Assembly: GCA_003278345.1 (NCBI GenBank)
Contig: QCFH01000008.1
Span: 1 to 61,616 of the forward strand
DNA: 61,616 nt
Source: Prochlorococcus sp. AG-363-C02
GTDB lineage: Bacteria > Cyanobacteriota > Cyanobacteriia > PCC-6307 > Cyanobiaceae
Direction: 5' to 3'
Part shown: positions 28,806 to 38,683 of the stretch, in pieces
How the letters are laid out: each line of letters starts with the position of its first letter
How positions within the stretch are numbered: the first letter of the stretch is position 1
Notes under the pieces: generated by a model
The model's database searches: none
Told to the model about the DNA's origin: nothing
Seen by the model: only the letters and a program-made list of their open reading frames with translations
Translations under genes and position numbers: made by a program

Positions 28806-29390
28806 ATGAATTCAATCTTTGAATCAAGCAAAAACCCTAGAGATGATCTTTTAAATCTTCTTGCCTCTAATTGCTACAAGTATGGAGATTTTACTTTGTC
28901 TTCTGGAAGGAAAAGCAATCATTACGTTAACTGCAAACCTGTCAGCCTTAGTGGCATTGGACTTTTATTGTTAGGCAGATTGATGCTTGATCATGTTGAG
29001 GAATCATCGTTTGCTGTAGCTGGTATAACACTTGGTGGTGATCCTTTGGTAAGCAGCGTTTCTATTACTGCCGCAAGTTTAGGTAGACCTTTAGACGCTT
29101 TAATTGTAAGAAAAGAAGCAAAAGGTTATGGAACTTCAGCATGGCTTGAAGGTCCACTTCCTCCTAGGGGATCTTTGGTGACAATTCTCGAAGACGTTGT
29201 TACGACAGGTGGATCATCTTTAAAAGCTGTAAATCAACTGATCAAGGCAGGCTATGAGGTAAAACGTATTATTGCGATTGTAGATAGACAGGAAGGCGGA
29301 GCTATTGAAATAAAGAAATCAGGTTTGGATTTAGTAAGTCTTTTCTTAATGGAAGAGATTTCTCAAAGATTCAATAATATTGCCAAGTGA
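28806..29390 (+). CDS. pyrE: Orotate phosphoribosyltransferase
   Basis: Makes orotidine-5-phosphate from orotate and PRPP in pyrimidine synthesis. The 194-residue protein has [20 protein letters not shown] near the N-terminus, the catalytic loop [13 protein letters not shown] and the PRPP-binding motif [18 protein letters not shown] (about 133-150). Its stop overlaps the GTG start of the next gene by 4 nt (GTGA), indicating coupled translation. Confidence 0.96.
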   Translation: MNSIFESSKNPRDDLLNLLASNCYKYGDFTLSSGRKSNHYVNCKPVSLSGIGLLLLGRLMLDHVEESSFAVAGITLGGDPLVSSVSITAASLGRPLDALIVRKEAKGYGTSAWLEGPLPPRGSLVTILEDVVTTGGSSLKAVNQLIKAGYEVKRIIAIVDRQEGGAIEIKKSGLDLVSLFLMEEISQRFNNIAK

Positions 29391-30220
29391 CTGTTATGGA
29401 AAAGTTCCTTTGGGATTTGCAGTTGTCTAAATTTTCTCTAACAGGAGAAGATAGTAGGAAATTTCTTCATGGTCAAACAACTGCAGATGTTGTTAATGCT
29501 AAAGAAGGAGTTATTTTTCATACTTGCTGGTTGTCACCAGTTGGCACATTAAAAGCTTTATTAGAGGTTAAAGTTTCTAATGAAATAGTTTCCTTTGTTC
29601 TACTTGCAGGAGATGAAAAGGAAGTATTAGAAGGGCTACAAAAGGTAATATTTATTTCAGATAAAGTTCAGATCAATATTTCTGGAAAGATAAGGCGGGT
29701 TCAAGAGATAAGCTTTGAAAATTCCTGGAAAGAAACAAAACCTAAATGGTTGTCAATAGATTCTAACTTTATCTTGGAATACGATAATTATACTATCTTA
29801 AATAAAGAACAGTTAATCGAATGGAAAATTAGGCAAGGATTTCCAAATAGCCGAGATGAATTAGAAGGTAAAAATAATCCATTAGAATTAGGTTTAGTAG
29901 ACTTAATTGATTTTGATAAGGGTTGTTTTTTGGGACAAGAAACAATGGCGAAGGTTAAGAATATTGGCCAACTTAAAAGCAAATTAAAGATTTTCACTTC
30001 AGATACTTTCATTAAACCAGGTAATGACTTATTGCAAAAGGCAAATAATGAAAGGGGATTTGAAAAAGTGGGAGTTGTTACATCAATAATTAAGAAGAAT
30101 AATGCATTTTTAGGTCTTGCTTTGATAAGAAAGAAGTTCTTTTTTGAAGATCATATGGAATTATTAAATGATTGCGGCATGGTTAAATTATCAACACCAA
30201 TTGGATTTAACGATATATAA
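29387..30220 (+). CDS. ygfZ: YgfZ/GcvT-like folate-binding protein
   Basis: A 277-residue protein of the tetrahydrofolate-dependent YgfZ/IBA57 family, which aids repair or assembly of certain iron-sulfur enzymes. The diagnostic motif KGCxxGQE appears as [14 protein letters not shown] (about 183-196), and the N-terminus has the GcvT-like [10 protein letters not shown]. It starts at GTG within the pyrE stop (4-nt overlap); an ATG three codons on is also possible. Coupling to pyrE has no clear pathway meaning. Confidence 0.88.
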   Translation: MTVMEKFLWDLQLSKFSLTGEDSRKFLHGQTTADVVNAKEGVIFHTCWLSPVGTLKALLEVKVSNEIVSFVLLAGDEKEVLEGLQKVIFISDKVQINISGKIRRVQEISFENSWKETKPKWLSIDSNFILEYDNYTILNKEQLIEWKIRQGFPNSRDELEGKNNPLELGLVDLIDFDKGCFLGQETMAKVKNIGQLKSKLKIFTSDTFIKPGNDLLQKANNERGFEKVGVVTSIIKKNNAFLGLALIRKKFFFEDHMELLNDCGMVKLSTPIGFNDI

Positions 30221-30244
30221 AATCTCCTTAATTCTATATATAAT

Positions 30245-31693
30245 CTAATTTCTTCTCATTATCCATTCTGTAATTTTCCAAGTAGCAATACAATCATCTT
30301 GATTATATTCTAATATCCATTTTAATAGATTATCTTTTGATTTTTTACTGGCAATCCATTGGCGCCACCATAAAAGTGCTTTTGGTCCATCCGTGTTTCT
30401 TTTGCTCCATTTAAAGTTTATCCATTTTGCAACTTCTTTTAAACTATAACTTTTCACTGGTAGTAACCAGCCTGATTTTAGTCTTGCATGAACATCAATA
30501 AAATTGTTCCTAATTCTATTTAATTCATCGTTTGAAGCCCCATTCTTTTTGGCTAGTTTAATAATTGATAAAAATTCTGTTTCACCATAATGAATTATAG
30601 GCCAATCTTCGTTAGCATTTATTTTACTCTTAATTTTCCTCCATATTGTTTTATCTTTATTTTCCAAGTTAAGTATTGGTTCATATTTAGCGTCTTCTAT
30701 GTTCCATTCTCCGTTAATGCGTCGTTTCATTGAGACGAATCCATGCAAGAAGTCATGACTAGCATCTGGATCTGATTCAATGTCATATATTAATACTCCT
30801 TTTGCAGATTCTAATTCAGGAAAAATAATTAACTTATTTAGTTTTTGTGGTGAAGAGTTGTTTTGTACTTTTGCTTGATTTATTAGATTTTCAGCAATAT
30901 TCTCATGATTATCTCCATATTGATTTAACTTCTTTGTTAAATCCTTAACATTACTGGAGGCAAGTTCATTGATATTGTTTATACCTATAGCTTGAAGAAT
31001 GTTCTTTCGCTTACTCCCTATACCACTTACTTCACTAAGATCTTTTTCTTTGTAAGCACTTTCATCACATAATCTTCTCCAGGAACATAGAGTACATTTT
31101 TTTCGATCTGAAGTTAGATTTGGAATATGTTGTAAATAAAGTGCACTATTTAATTTTTTCAAAACTTCTAATAAATCATACTTAATACTTTTAGTTAATT
31201 TAATTTTTTGAACTTCTAATCCCTTGATTCCTATAGAAACAGCAAGACCATAATTGACTTCTTCATTTTGTAATTTAGATAATAAATAGCCATAAAAGGC
31301 TAGTGATAAAAAATGTTCTCTAGTTATTCTTCTCCCTTGGCGTGCAACTACTGGAATATATGAAAAGTTACCCCAAAAACTTTTACCCTTTACTTTAATA
31401 AGTAAAGGTGGGTGGGCTTCAAGGGGTACTCCTAAAGGACTGATGCCATTTATACGTAGACCAACCACAGCATCGGAACCTTCTTCACATGCTTTTAAGC
31501 CTCGATTGGGCGTATTTTTTGTAAAAGCAGAGAGACTTTTGTATTGATGATCCAGTTGAAGAGCTCTATGTGATGTCCATGCTTTTAATTCACTTTTTTC
31601 ATTTCTATCAAGCCAAGCTTTCCTTTTGCAACGAATCCAACTGCACAGAATCCGATCATTTATTACATTGTTTTTCGGAAGGTTAGAAAGCAT
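30245..31693 (-). CDS. TM0106-family RecB-like nuclease with helix-hairpin-helix and RNase H-like domain
   Basis: A 482-residue protein of three parts. The N-terminal Cas4/RecB-like region has Cys17 and Cys22 (ILCSWIRCKRKAW) and a later CTLCSWRRLC (about 200), together resembling the cysteines of an iron-sulfur-bound RecB nuclease. A helix-hairpin-helix-like stretch (SEVSGIGSKRKNILQAIGI, about 220-240) follows. The C-terminal half is RNase H/exonuclease-like with VLIYDIESDPDASHDF (Asp-Glu pair) and the late YNQDDCIATW. This is typical of the TM0106 family. The biological substrate is unknown. It converges on the ygfZ gene with 24 nt between. Confidence 0.82.
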   Translation of the reverse strand: MLSNLPKNNVINDRILCSWIRCKRKAWLDRNEKSELKAWTSHRALQLDHQYKSLSAFTKNTPNRGLKACEEGSDAVVGLRINGISPLGVPLEAHPPLLIKVKGKSFWGNFSYIPVVARQGRRITREHFLSLAFYGYLLSKLQNEEVNYGLAVSIGIKGLEVQKIKLTKSIKYDLLEVLKKLNSALYLQHIPNLTSDRKKCTLCSWRRLCDESAYKEKDLSEVSGIGSKRKNILQAIGINNINELASSNVKDLTKKLNQYGDNHENIAENLINQAKVQNNSSPQKLNKLIIFPELESAKGVLIYDIESDPDASHDFLHGFVSMKRRINGEWNIEDAKYEPILNLENKDKTIWRKIKSKINANEDWPIIHYGETEFLSIIKLAKKNGASNDELNRIRNNFIDVHARLKSGWLLPVKSYSLKEVAKWINFKWSKRNTDGPKALLWWRQWIASKKSKDNLLKWILEYNQDDCIATWKITEWIMRRN

Positions 31694-31838
31694 ATATCAA
31701 CATTAATTCTTTTTTTATGAATAATTACTATGGTTGATAATTTAATGAAAAAAATACTTGAATGAAAGTAGGAAACTCTTACTTTTGCGGATTCCTTTGA
31801 TTTGAAGATATATCCTGGGTTTACTTAAAATAAACACG

Positions 31839-32417
31839 GTGAAGAAACTGATTATTGCTAGTAAGAATAAAGGCAAAATTAAAGAATTCAAGAGATTTTT
31901 GTCTGACTTACCTCTTGATCTGGTTGGACAAGCAGAAGGATTGCTAATTGAAGAAACAGGAGCAAGTTTTTCTGAAAATGCTCGTTTAAAAGCTATAGCT
32001 GTGGCAAAGTCTTCTGGAGAAATAGCTCTTGCAGATGATTCAGGATTAAGCGTTAATGCTTTAAATGGAGCTCCAGGTATTTATTCTTCCAGGTATGCAA
32101 AGACAGATTCGGAAAGGATTTGTAGATTATTAGAGGATTTGGAAGGTTTTTCCGATAGGAGTGCATTTTTCTCTGCCGCACTTTGCCTTGCGTCATCTTC
32201 TGGTCAGATTTTGTTTGAAGTAGAGGGTATTTGTAATGGTGTAATTGTTAATGAACCTAGAGGCAAAAATGGATTTGGATATGATCCTATTTTTGAAGTG
32301 AGTGAAACTCATTTGACTTACGCGGAAATGGATCCTCAACAAAAAAAACTTTTAGGTCATCGTGGAAGAGCATTAGAAGGTTTATTACCTGGATTAAAAA
32401 AGGTTTTTAATTTATAA
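31839..32417 (+). CDS. rdgB: Non-canonical purine NTP pyrophosphatase (RdgB/HAM1)
   Basis: Removes ITP, XTP and dITP from the nucleotide pool. The 192-residue protein begins at GTG with LIIASKNKGKIKEFKRFL, carries ETGASFSENARLKA and the conserved LADDSGLSVNALNGAPGIYS (about 65-84), and ends with GRALEGLLPGLKKVF. All Ham1 core motifs are present. It is convergent with the carotenoid oxygenase gene. Confidence 0.95.
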   Translation: MKKLIIASKNKGKIKEFKRFLSDLPLDLVGQAEGLLIEETGASFSENARLKAIAVAKSSGEIALADDSGLSVNALNGAPGIYSSRYAKTDSERICRLLEDLEGFSDRSAFFSAALCLASSSGQILFEVEGICNGVIVNEPRGKNGFGYDPIFEVSETHLTYAEMDPQQKKLLGHRGRALEGLLPGLKKVFNL

Positions 32418-32435
32418 GATTTTTGGAATTATTTC

Positions 32436-33926
32436 TTATTCATTGACCCAACTCCCATGTAAACCATAAGGAATTTTTATTGGGATTTCTAATGTTGCTT
32501 CATGGCTCAAGTCATTAGCTTTTAAAACAATTAATTCATTTTTCTGCTTTGCACCATTCCAGATCAAAACTAATACCCAGCCATCATCTTCATTTGATGA
32601 TGAGTTGCAAGGAACCATAATTGGTTCACTTACGAATCCTCGAGGAGCAATGCTCCAATAAATGGCTTCTTTAGACTTTAGGTTTAATTTTTTTATTGCT
32701 TGTAATGGTCCGTTCCCAATGGGTTTTTCTGCAGTAGCCATCCAACTAAATTCTGCAGAATATCCTTGAAATTTAGGGTTTACCATTGCAAACTCACAAC
32801 ATTGACTGCTTAATACATCTTGTTTAATTTCATTGGTAAGAAGATTAATGTGGCATCTTTTTAAAATCCCTTCAGGTAGTTTATTGAAATCAATTTTTCT
32901 AAAATCTTCGTTTGGACCAATTGATGGGAAGTCTCTATAAAAGATGCTGTCAAGAATTACATTATTACCTTCTTCAAATGCATTGAGGTGATGAAATACA
33001 AAACCATTAGGAGCATCAAATATTCTTGGAGATTGTTTAGAGAATAATCCTGATTCTCTAGGAATTAGCCATAGTTTTGCTTGACCATTAGATTTTGATT
33101 TTAAGCATTGTGCTGCGCCTTTTTGCCCAAGCAGAAAGGGTAAAGGATTGAAATCGATAGCATTTTGCATAAATATTGCCCAATTAGCCGTAATGGCAAA
33201 GTCATGAAGGAATGCAAAACCTTTAAAGCTATCTTTTCTATCGCTAATGAGTTTTCCGGAATTATCACCTTCAGTAGAAAATTCCATTAACCTAATAGTG
33301 CTTTTAGGACCAGTTTTGACTCCAAAACTAACCATTCTGGGCTCTTTATGATGTCCTGGATCGAATCGAGGATGTGCGCTAAATGCTTCTTTTGCTTCAA
33401 GTGCTCCATTTATATTTGATATACCATTAGTTTCAAGGTTCTCAGCGTTAAGAGAATGCGGCTCTGCTGCTTCCCACAAAGCAAGTAGTTCATTGCCAAG
33501 TTTTATTACATGAGTATTAGCAATATTTTTTAGACGTATATCGAAAGCATTTGATAGTGCAAATCCTGATTTCTTGGTTCCAAATACTCCTCTATAAAGG
33601 AATTTTCCCGCTTTTTCTTCTTCTTCCCAGGCTTTTGTCCTTACAAACCGATTACTGAAATTAACTTCCCCATTCTTGAAATTAATTGCGGTAATCATTC
33701 CATCACCATCAAATGGATGGTGTACCCATGTACCATTGCGTTCTAATCTTCCTGGACCATTTCTATAAAAAGTTCCATTAAGACTATTAGGAACTTTTCC
33801 GGCAACTAATTTTAAAATTATATTGCTGCATTCTTTTTCGACATTGCAATAAGCACTAGACCAATCCTTTTGATCAAATCCATCGGAATTTTCTGGCTCT
33901 AAATTTTTTATTGCAGGTTGCAGCAC
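32436..33926 (-). CDS. Carotenoid cleavage oxygenase
   Basis: A 496-residue RPE65/CCD-family dioxygenase that cleaves carotenoids or apocarotenals using four histidine-bound Fe(II). Candidate ligands are in FDPGHHKEPRM (about 192), FLHDFAITANWAIFM (about 241), FVFHHLNAFEEG (about 310) and the extreme C-terminal GLHGSWVNE. The N-terminus has the family stretch GTFYRNGPGRLERNG. The substrate is unknown. Prochlorococcus-type cells use zeaxanthin and alpha-carotene, which may be relevant. Confidence 0.9.
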   Translation of the reverse strand: MLQPAIKNLEPENSDGFDQKDWSSAYCNVEKECSNIILKLVAGKVPNSLNGTFYRNGPGRLERNGTWVHHPFDGDGMITAINFKNGEVNFSNRFVRTKAWEEEEKAGKFLYRGVFGTKKSGFALSNAFDIRLKNIANTHVIKLGNELLALWEAAEPHSLNAENLETNGISNINGALEAKEAFSAHPRFDPGHHKEPRMVSFGVKTGPKSTIRLMEFSTEGDNSGKLISDRKDSFKGFAFLHDFAITANWAIFMQNAIDFNPLPFLLGQKGAAQCLKSKSNGQAKLWLIPRESGLFSKQSPRIFDAPNGFVFHHLNAFEEGNNVILDSIFYRDFPSIGPNEDFRKIDFNKLPEGILKRCHINLLTNEIKQDVLSSQCCEFAMVNPKFQGYSAEFSWMATAEKPIGNGPLQAIKKLNLKSKEAIYWSIAPRGFVSEPIMVPCNSSSNEDDGWVLVLIWNGAKQKNELIVLKANDLSHEATLEIPIKIPYGLHGSWVNE

Positions 33927-34001
33927 GGAATTTTATTAATTTCTATGATTTTCGCGTAATTAAGATGAAAACGCGAGTCAAGATTTTATAGGTTATTTTT
34001 T

Positions 34002-34682
34002 TTATTTTGCACCTGCCTGTTCAATAACACCTTTGCTACTAGGAACAGAACCATCTCTTTTGGGATCAAATTCAATTGCCATTCTTAGTGCTTTAGCAAA
34101 TGCTTTGAAACAAGCTTCCACAATATGATGCGAATTTGTTCCATTCAATTGGCGTATATGGAGAGTTAAACCACTATTATTTGCTACTGCTACAAAGAAT
34201 TCTTTAACTAATTCTGTGTCATATGTACCAATTTTTTGAGTAGGAATTTCTAGTTGATAATTTATGTGGGGACGACCAGAACAATCAAGCACAACTTGAA
34301 CAAGCGCTTCATCTAAGGGTGCAATAAAATGGCCAAAACGATAAATTCCTTTTCGTTCTCCCAACGCTTCTGACAATGCTTGACCTAATGCAATGCCAAC
34401 ATCTTCATTAGTATGATGATCATCAATATGAGTGTCTCCTGATGCTGATACTTCAAGATCTAACAATCCATGACTAGATATTTGGTGAAGCATGTGATCT
34501 AAGAAAGCGATGCCTGAAGAAATATTCGATTTTCCAGAGCCATCTAGACCTAACCTAACTGTTACATCAGTTTCGTTAGTGATTCGATGAATTTCGCCGT
34601 TTCTGTGGAGATCCAATCTTGCTAGTTCAACTAAACCTATGTTGACACCTAAATTACATTCCGTTAATGCAATATCCTGCAT
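34002..34682 (-). CDS. hisB: Imidazoleglycerol-phosphate dehydratase
   Basis: Sixth step of histidine synthesis. The 226-residue protein shows [33 protein letters not shown], the metal-site [19 protein letters not shown] and the second site [15 protein letters not shown]. About 25 N-terminal residues precede the conserved core, so the true start may be internal (a TTG lies near codon 23). As called, the start overlaps the 3' end of fabI by 29 nt on the same strand. Confidence 0.93.
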   Translation of the reverse strand: MQDIALTECNLGVNIGLVELARLDLHRNGEIHRITNETDVTVRLGLDGSGKSNISSGIAFLDHMLHQISSHGLLDLEVSASGDTHIDDHHTNEDVGIALGQALSEALGERKGIYRFGHFIAPLDEALVQVVLDCSGRPHINYQLEIPTQKIGTYDTELVKEFFVAVANNSGLTLHIRQLNGTNSHHIVEACFKAFAKALRMAIEFDPKRDGSVPSSKGVIEQAGAK

Positions 34683-35436
34683 CGACGTAAATAGTTTGAC
34701 CAGATATTCCGCTTGATAGATCGCTAAGTAGGAAAGAAGCAGTATTTCCTACTTCGTTTTGAGTGACTGTTCTCCTTAATGGAGCCTTTTCCTCGACATT
34801 ATGTATCATGTCTAGAATCCCTCCAATTGCTGAGCTAGCCAATGTCCTTATAGGACCTGCACTTATTGCATTTACGCGAACTTGTTTTTCTGGACCTAAC
34901 TCAGCCGATAAATAGCGTACAGAAGCTTCTAAAGCAGCTTTTGCTACACCCATTACATTGTAATTTGGGATAGCTCTATCTGCGCCTAGATAAGTCAAGG
35001 TAACAACACCAGCCCCTTTGCTGAACAAAGGTTTGGCATATTTACAAAGAGGTGCAAGGGAATATGCGCTGATATCGAGTGCTCTTGAAAAACCTTCTGA
35101 TGTAGTTGCACTGTAATCTCCAATTAATTCTTCTTTACCGGCAAAAGCAAGGCAATGAACTAATCCATCTAATGAGCTCCATTTGTCTTTGATTTCGTTG
35201 AAAACAGATTCTATTTGAGAGTTATTTTGAACATTAAGCGGTAAAAATAGAGTTGGATTTAATGGTGCAGTGAGTTCACGTACTTTTGATTCAAATCGCC
35301 CTTTTTCATCAGGTAAATAAGTGATTCCAAGTTCAGCTCCTGCCTTGTGAAGCTGTTGAGCAATGCCCCAAGCAATTGAACGATTGTTAGCTATTCCTGT
35401 TACAAGGATTTTCTTGTTGCTTAGATCTAAAAGCAT
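34654..35436 (-). CDS. fabI: Enoyl-[acyl-carrier-protein] reductase (NADH)
   Basis: Last reductive step of the fatty-acid cycle. Short-chain dehydrogenase fold with [20 protein letters not shown] at the start (the FabI-type nucleotide motif), catalytic residues Y-x6-K in [18 protein letters not shown] (about 156-163), and [12 protein letters not shown] near residue 190. At 260 aa it is the usual length. It is the upstream partner of hisB on the same strand (29-nt overlap with hisB as called). Confidence 0.95.
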   Translation of the reverse strand: MLLDLSNKKILVTGIANNRSIAWGIAQQLHKAGAELGITYLPDEKGRFESKVRELTAPLNPTLFLPLNVQNNSQIESVFNEIKDKWSSLDGLVHCLAFAGKEELIGDYSATTSEGFSRALDISAYSLAPLCKYAKPLFSKGAGVVTLTYLGADRAIPNYNVMGVAKAALEASVRYLSAELGPEKQVRVNAISAGPIRTLASSAIGGILDMIHNVEEKAPLRRTVTQNEVGNTASFLLSDLSSGISGQTIYVDAGYCINGM

Positions 35437-35535
35437 CTTTTCAATAGATGTTGAGTATATTTTATTAATTCTCTCTTACAAAGGGTGCATTCAGACATAA
35501 GAATAAGAAACTATCTTGATTAAAGCGCTGAAATT

Positions 35536-36156
35536 ATGGTTAAAACAGCTTCGACAATGCTCCCTTTAGGATCTTCATTGCCAATTTTTGATTTGCCTTT
35601 AGTCAAACAGAATATTCAGAATGAAAATATGGTTGAAGGATTAATAGATCGAATGAATAGCAATATCCTTGGATTCAAACCCTCTTTATTCATGGTAATT
35701 TGTGCCCATTGTCCTTTTGTGAAACATATTGAAAAAGCAATAACTTCCTTGCATAAAGATTTTTCTTCAGATATAGATTTTGTTGGGGTTGCAAGTAATT
35801 CTTTAGAAACACATCCTGAGGATGGACCAGAGTATTTGGCTGAACAAATAGCTAAAAATCACTGGAATTTCCCTTATTTGATTGATTCAGAACAAACTCT
35901 TGCAAAATCTCTAAGGGCAGCGTGCACTCCAGATTTTTTTCTTTTTTCTTCTGGATCAAATGATGATCGCAAATTGATCTATAGAGGCCAATTTGATGAT
36001 AGTAGGCCTACTAATAATATTCCTCCTACAGGATCTGATTTAAGAAGTGCTTTCGAAGCAGTGTTAGATTTTAAAAAGGTTACTTTGATTCAAAAACCTT
36101 CAATTGGATGCAATATCAAGTGGATTCCAGGCCATGAACCAGCGTGGTTTAAGTGA
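35536..36156 (+). CDS. Thioredoxin-fold protein with CxxC (peroxiredoxin/ResA-like)
   Basis: A 206-residue protein with a thioredoxin-fold redox site at Cys56-Ala-His-Cys59 (FMVICAHCPFVKHIE). The cis-proline-like LRAACTPDFFLF region and the AhpC/TSA-like segments suit a thiol reductase of the TlpA/AhpC type. No signal peptide is evident, so a cytoplasmic role is likely. The specific partner is unknown. It is divergent from fabI and followed by the DegT-type gene. Confidence 0.82.
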   Translation: MVKTASTMLPLGSSLPIFDLPLVKQNIQNENMVEGLIDRMNSNILGFKPSLFMVICAHCPFVKHIEKAITSLHKDFSSDIDFVGVASNSLETHPEDGPEYLAEQIAKNHWNFPYLIDSEQTLAKSLRAACTPDFFLFSSGSNDDRKLIYRGQFDDSRPTNNIPPTGSDLRSAFEAVLDFKKVTLIQKPSIGCNIKWIPGHEPAWFK

Positions 36157-36217
36157 ATCAAAATAAAAATCCTTTAAGGTTTCGATGTTAAGTGCTTGAA
36201 GCATTAAGCTTAGATTT

Positions 36218-37420
36218 ATGCAGGTGCCTTCCTTTAGCCTTAAAGACCAATTGTCCGAAATTGGAGTTGATCTTAGCTCAGCTATTTTAAAAGTTGTTGA
36301 AAGTGGACATTACATTGGTGGTTTAGAAGTAGATAAATTTGAGAAATCTTTTGCAAAAATAATTGGAGTGAGCCATGCAATAGGTTGCAATAGTGGAACT
36401 GATGCTTTAATTCTTGCTTTAAGAGCTTTAAATATTGGTCATGGTGATGAGGTCTTAACTCCTTCCTTCAGTTTTTTTGCTACTGCTGAGGCGATTAGTA
36501 ATGTAGGAGCAAAACCTATATTTATTGATGTTGACATTGAAAATTATTTATTAGATCTGAATCTAATAAAAGAGGCTATAACCCCTGCAACAAAAGCAAT
36601 TTTACCAGTTCATCTTTTTGGCTATCCAGTAAACATGGATGAAATTCTTGCATTAGCTAAAGAAAATAACTTAAGAGTTATAGAAGATTGTGCGCAGGCT
36701 GTTGGGTCAATATGGAGAGGGAAGCCAGTTGGGAGTATTGGCGATATAGGCTGTTTTAGTTTTTTCCCAACCAAGAACCTGGGTGCTATTGGAGACGGTG
36801 GTGCAGTGGTTACAAATGATTCACAATTAGCTGCTCGAATAAGAGAACTGGCTGTTCATGGAATGCCTACAAGATATTTTCATACCGATCTTGGATATAA
36901 CAGTAGGCTAGATGCAATTCAAGCAGCTGTTTTAAATGTAAAATTAGCCTTTTTGCCTAAATGGATAAATAAGAGACAAAAAATTGCTAAAAGATATCAG
37001 GTTCTTTTGAAAGACATACCAAGTTTAGAAGTACCATCTGATTCTCTAGGAGATAATAATGTTCATTCATGGAATCAATTTGTAATTAGATTAAAAAGCT
37101 CTTCTCAAAATAAGCAAATCTCTAAAGAGAATCTAAAGTTTGATTTAAAAAAAATATATGACCAGTTACCTAATAGTTCTTTTAGAGATTATGTAAAAGA
37201 AAGTCTTTTAGCACTTGGAATTAATACAATTATATATTACCCAATACCAATTCACTTGCAGCCTGCATATGCGAAATTAAATTATAAGTACCCATGTCTT
37301 AAAAACACTGAAATACTTTGTAGTCAGGTATTAAGCCTGCCAATATTTCCTGAGTTAACTGAAAAAGAACAAGATTATATTGTGAATCACATAAGGGATT
37401 TAATTCAATCTTATTTATGA
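36218..37420 (+). CDS. DegT/DnrJ/EryC1-family sugar aminotransferase
   Basis: A 400-residue PLP enzyme. The PLP lysine is in CFSFFPTKNLGAIGDGGAVV (about 185-190); other motifs are GCNSGTDALILALRAL, DEVLTPSFSFFATAEA and VIEDCAQAVGSI. Such enzymes aminate nucleotide-linked keto-sugars for surface polysaccharides; the substrate here is unknown. Its stop is immediately followed by the stop of the convergent Nudix gene. Confidence 0.92.
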   Translation: MQVPSFSLKDQLSEIGVDLSSAILKVVESGHYIGGLEVDKFEKSFAKIIGVSHAIGCNSGTDALILALRALNIGHGDEVLTPSFSFFATAEAISNVGAKPIFIDVDIENYLLDLNLIKEAITPATKAILPVHLFGYPVNMDEILALAKENNLRVIEDCAQAVGSIWRGKPVGSIGDIGCFSFFPTKNLGAIGDGGAVVTNDSQLAARIRELAVHGMPTRYFHTDLGYNSRLDAIQAAVLNVKLAFLPKWINKRQKIAKRYQVLLKDIPSLEVPSDSLGDNNVHSWNQFVIRLKSSSQNKQISKENLKFDLKKIYDQLPNSSFRDYVKESLLALGINTIIYYPIPIHLQPAYAKLNYKYPCLKNTEILCSQVLSLPIFPELTEKEQDYIVNHIRDLIQSYL

Positions 37421-37981
37421 TTATAAGTTGAGGAATTGGCAAGTTCTATGCCAAGCTGAAATAGTTTTACCATCTAAAGGCTCATTCCCATTTGCTATGC
37501 AGCTTTCAAGATCACTTTTAGACATTTCTAATACTTCTATATCTTCATCATCATCTCCTTTAGGCTTATTACTTATTGGTTCGATATCACGTGCTAGAAA
37601 AAGATGAATTACTTCATCTGAATATCCTGGACAAGGAAGAAGTAATCCTAAATAATCCCATTTATTTGCTTGGTAACCTGATTCTTCTTTTAATTCTCTT
37701 TTTATAGAAAGTAAGGGATCTTCATTTAATTCAAGTGTACCGGCTGGAAACTCTAATATTCTTCTTGATACTGCAAATCTATATTGCCTTAATATTATTA
37801 TCTTACCATCATTTTTTATTGGAACTGCTAATGCTGCACCTGGATGTTTAATGACTCCAAATTCACTTTCTATTCCTATAGGTAGCTTATATTTATTAAT
37901 CTCAAAAATAATTTTCTTAGCACTAACAGATTCAACATTCTTTAATATTTCTGAACACTCTTCTGGAGGCAATGGTGTCAT
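37421..37981 (-). CDS. Nudix hydrolase (ADP-ribose pyrophosphatase type)
   Basis: A 186-residue hydrolase. The Nudix box GX5EX7REUXEEXGU is intact as GTLELNEDPLLSIKRELKEE followed by SGY (about 90-112). The preceding RQYRFAVSRRILEFPAGTLE is typical of ADP-ribose and sugar-nucleotide pyrophosphatases. Substrate is inferred only by this family resemblance. Confidence 0.9.
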   Translation of the reverse strand: MTPLPPEECSEILKNVESVSAKKIIFEINKYKLPIGIESEFGVIKHPGAALAVPIKNDGKIIILRQYRFAVSRRILEFPAGTLELNEDPLLSIKRELKEESGYQANKWDYLGLLLPCPGYSDEVIHLFLARDIEPISNKPKGDDDEDIEVLEMSKSDLESCIANGNEPLDGKTISAWHRTCQFLNL

Positions 37982-38049
37982 AACTATTATTTTTTACAAT
38001 TATATTAATTATGACGCTTTTTTATTGTATTAACCAGATTAATTTCTTT

Positions 38050-38634
38050 TTATTCCTTCCAACCTTTTTGTGAAGCTATTTTCTTTGGTACTTCTGAGCT
38101 TGTTTTAATTGCCTCTGCTAGAGGAATTAATACAAAATCTCTTTCTAATAAATGAGGGTGGGGGAGTATTAGCTCGGAATTCTTTACTTGTAAATTGCCC
38201 CATGCAAGAAGATCAAGATCTAAAGATCTAGGCCCCCATTTAATTACTTCTGACTTCCTGTCTCGGCCAAAGTGATTTTCTATTTTTTGTAGTCTTTGTA
38301 ATAGATTTATAGCTGCTTCCATAGAGGGAATTATTTTTGAAAAGCTGCCCCCTCTAACCACCAATACTGCATTTATATAATTAGGTTGATTTAATGGACC
38401 CCCTAAAGGCTTGCTTTGATATAAAGGCGACCAATGAAAAGCAAATTCCGAATTTTTCAATGAAGCTTGTTTTGATTTTTCATTAAGAAATGCATTAATC
38501 CAATTATTTATATTTTTTTCGATAATGGGCCTTGCGCTGATTAAAGTAGAGCTGGGAGTGCCGGCAGGGCTGGCAATGTTAGCGCCTAGTCCAATTGCGA
38601 GAGTTTTTGGCGTTGAATAGTTAACTGAAGTCAT
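38050..38634 (-). CDS. folK: 2-amino-4-hydroxy-6-hydroxymethyldihydropteridine pyrophosphokinase
   Basis: Transfers pyrophosphate from ATP to the pterin in folate synthesis. The 194-residue protein has AIGLGANIASPAG, the family signature GPRSLDLDLLAWG (about 140) and HPHLLERDFVLIPLAEA (about 157-173). It carries an N-terminal insertion compared with E. coli FolK (about 158 aa). It is divergent from chlD. Confidence 0.93.
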   Translation of the reverse strand: MTSVNYSTPKTLAIGLGANIASPAGTPSSTLISARPIIEKNINNWINAFLNEKSKQASLKNSEFAFHWSPLYQSKPLGGPLNQPNYINAVLVVRGGSFSKIIPSMEAAINLLQRLQKIENHFGRDRKSEVIKWGPRSLDLDLLAWGNLQVKNSELILPHPHLLERDFVLIPLAEAIKTSSEVPKKIASQKGWKE

Positions 38635-38683
38635 GCTCTAATTGATCAGGCTGATGCGAAAATGATTGAGAACGGGGGAATCG

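Noticed and set aside
34654-34682. 29-nt overlap of hisB and fabI as a real coding overlap
   Set aside because: HisB has about 25 non-conserved N-terminal residues, so the true hisB start is probably inside and the overlap an artefact of taking the longest frame.
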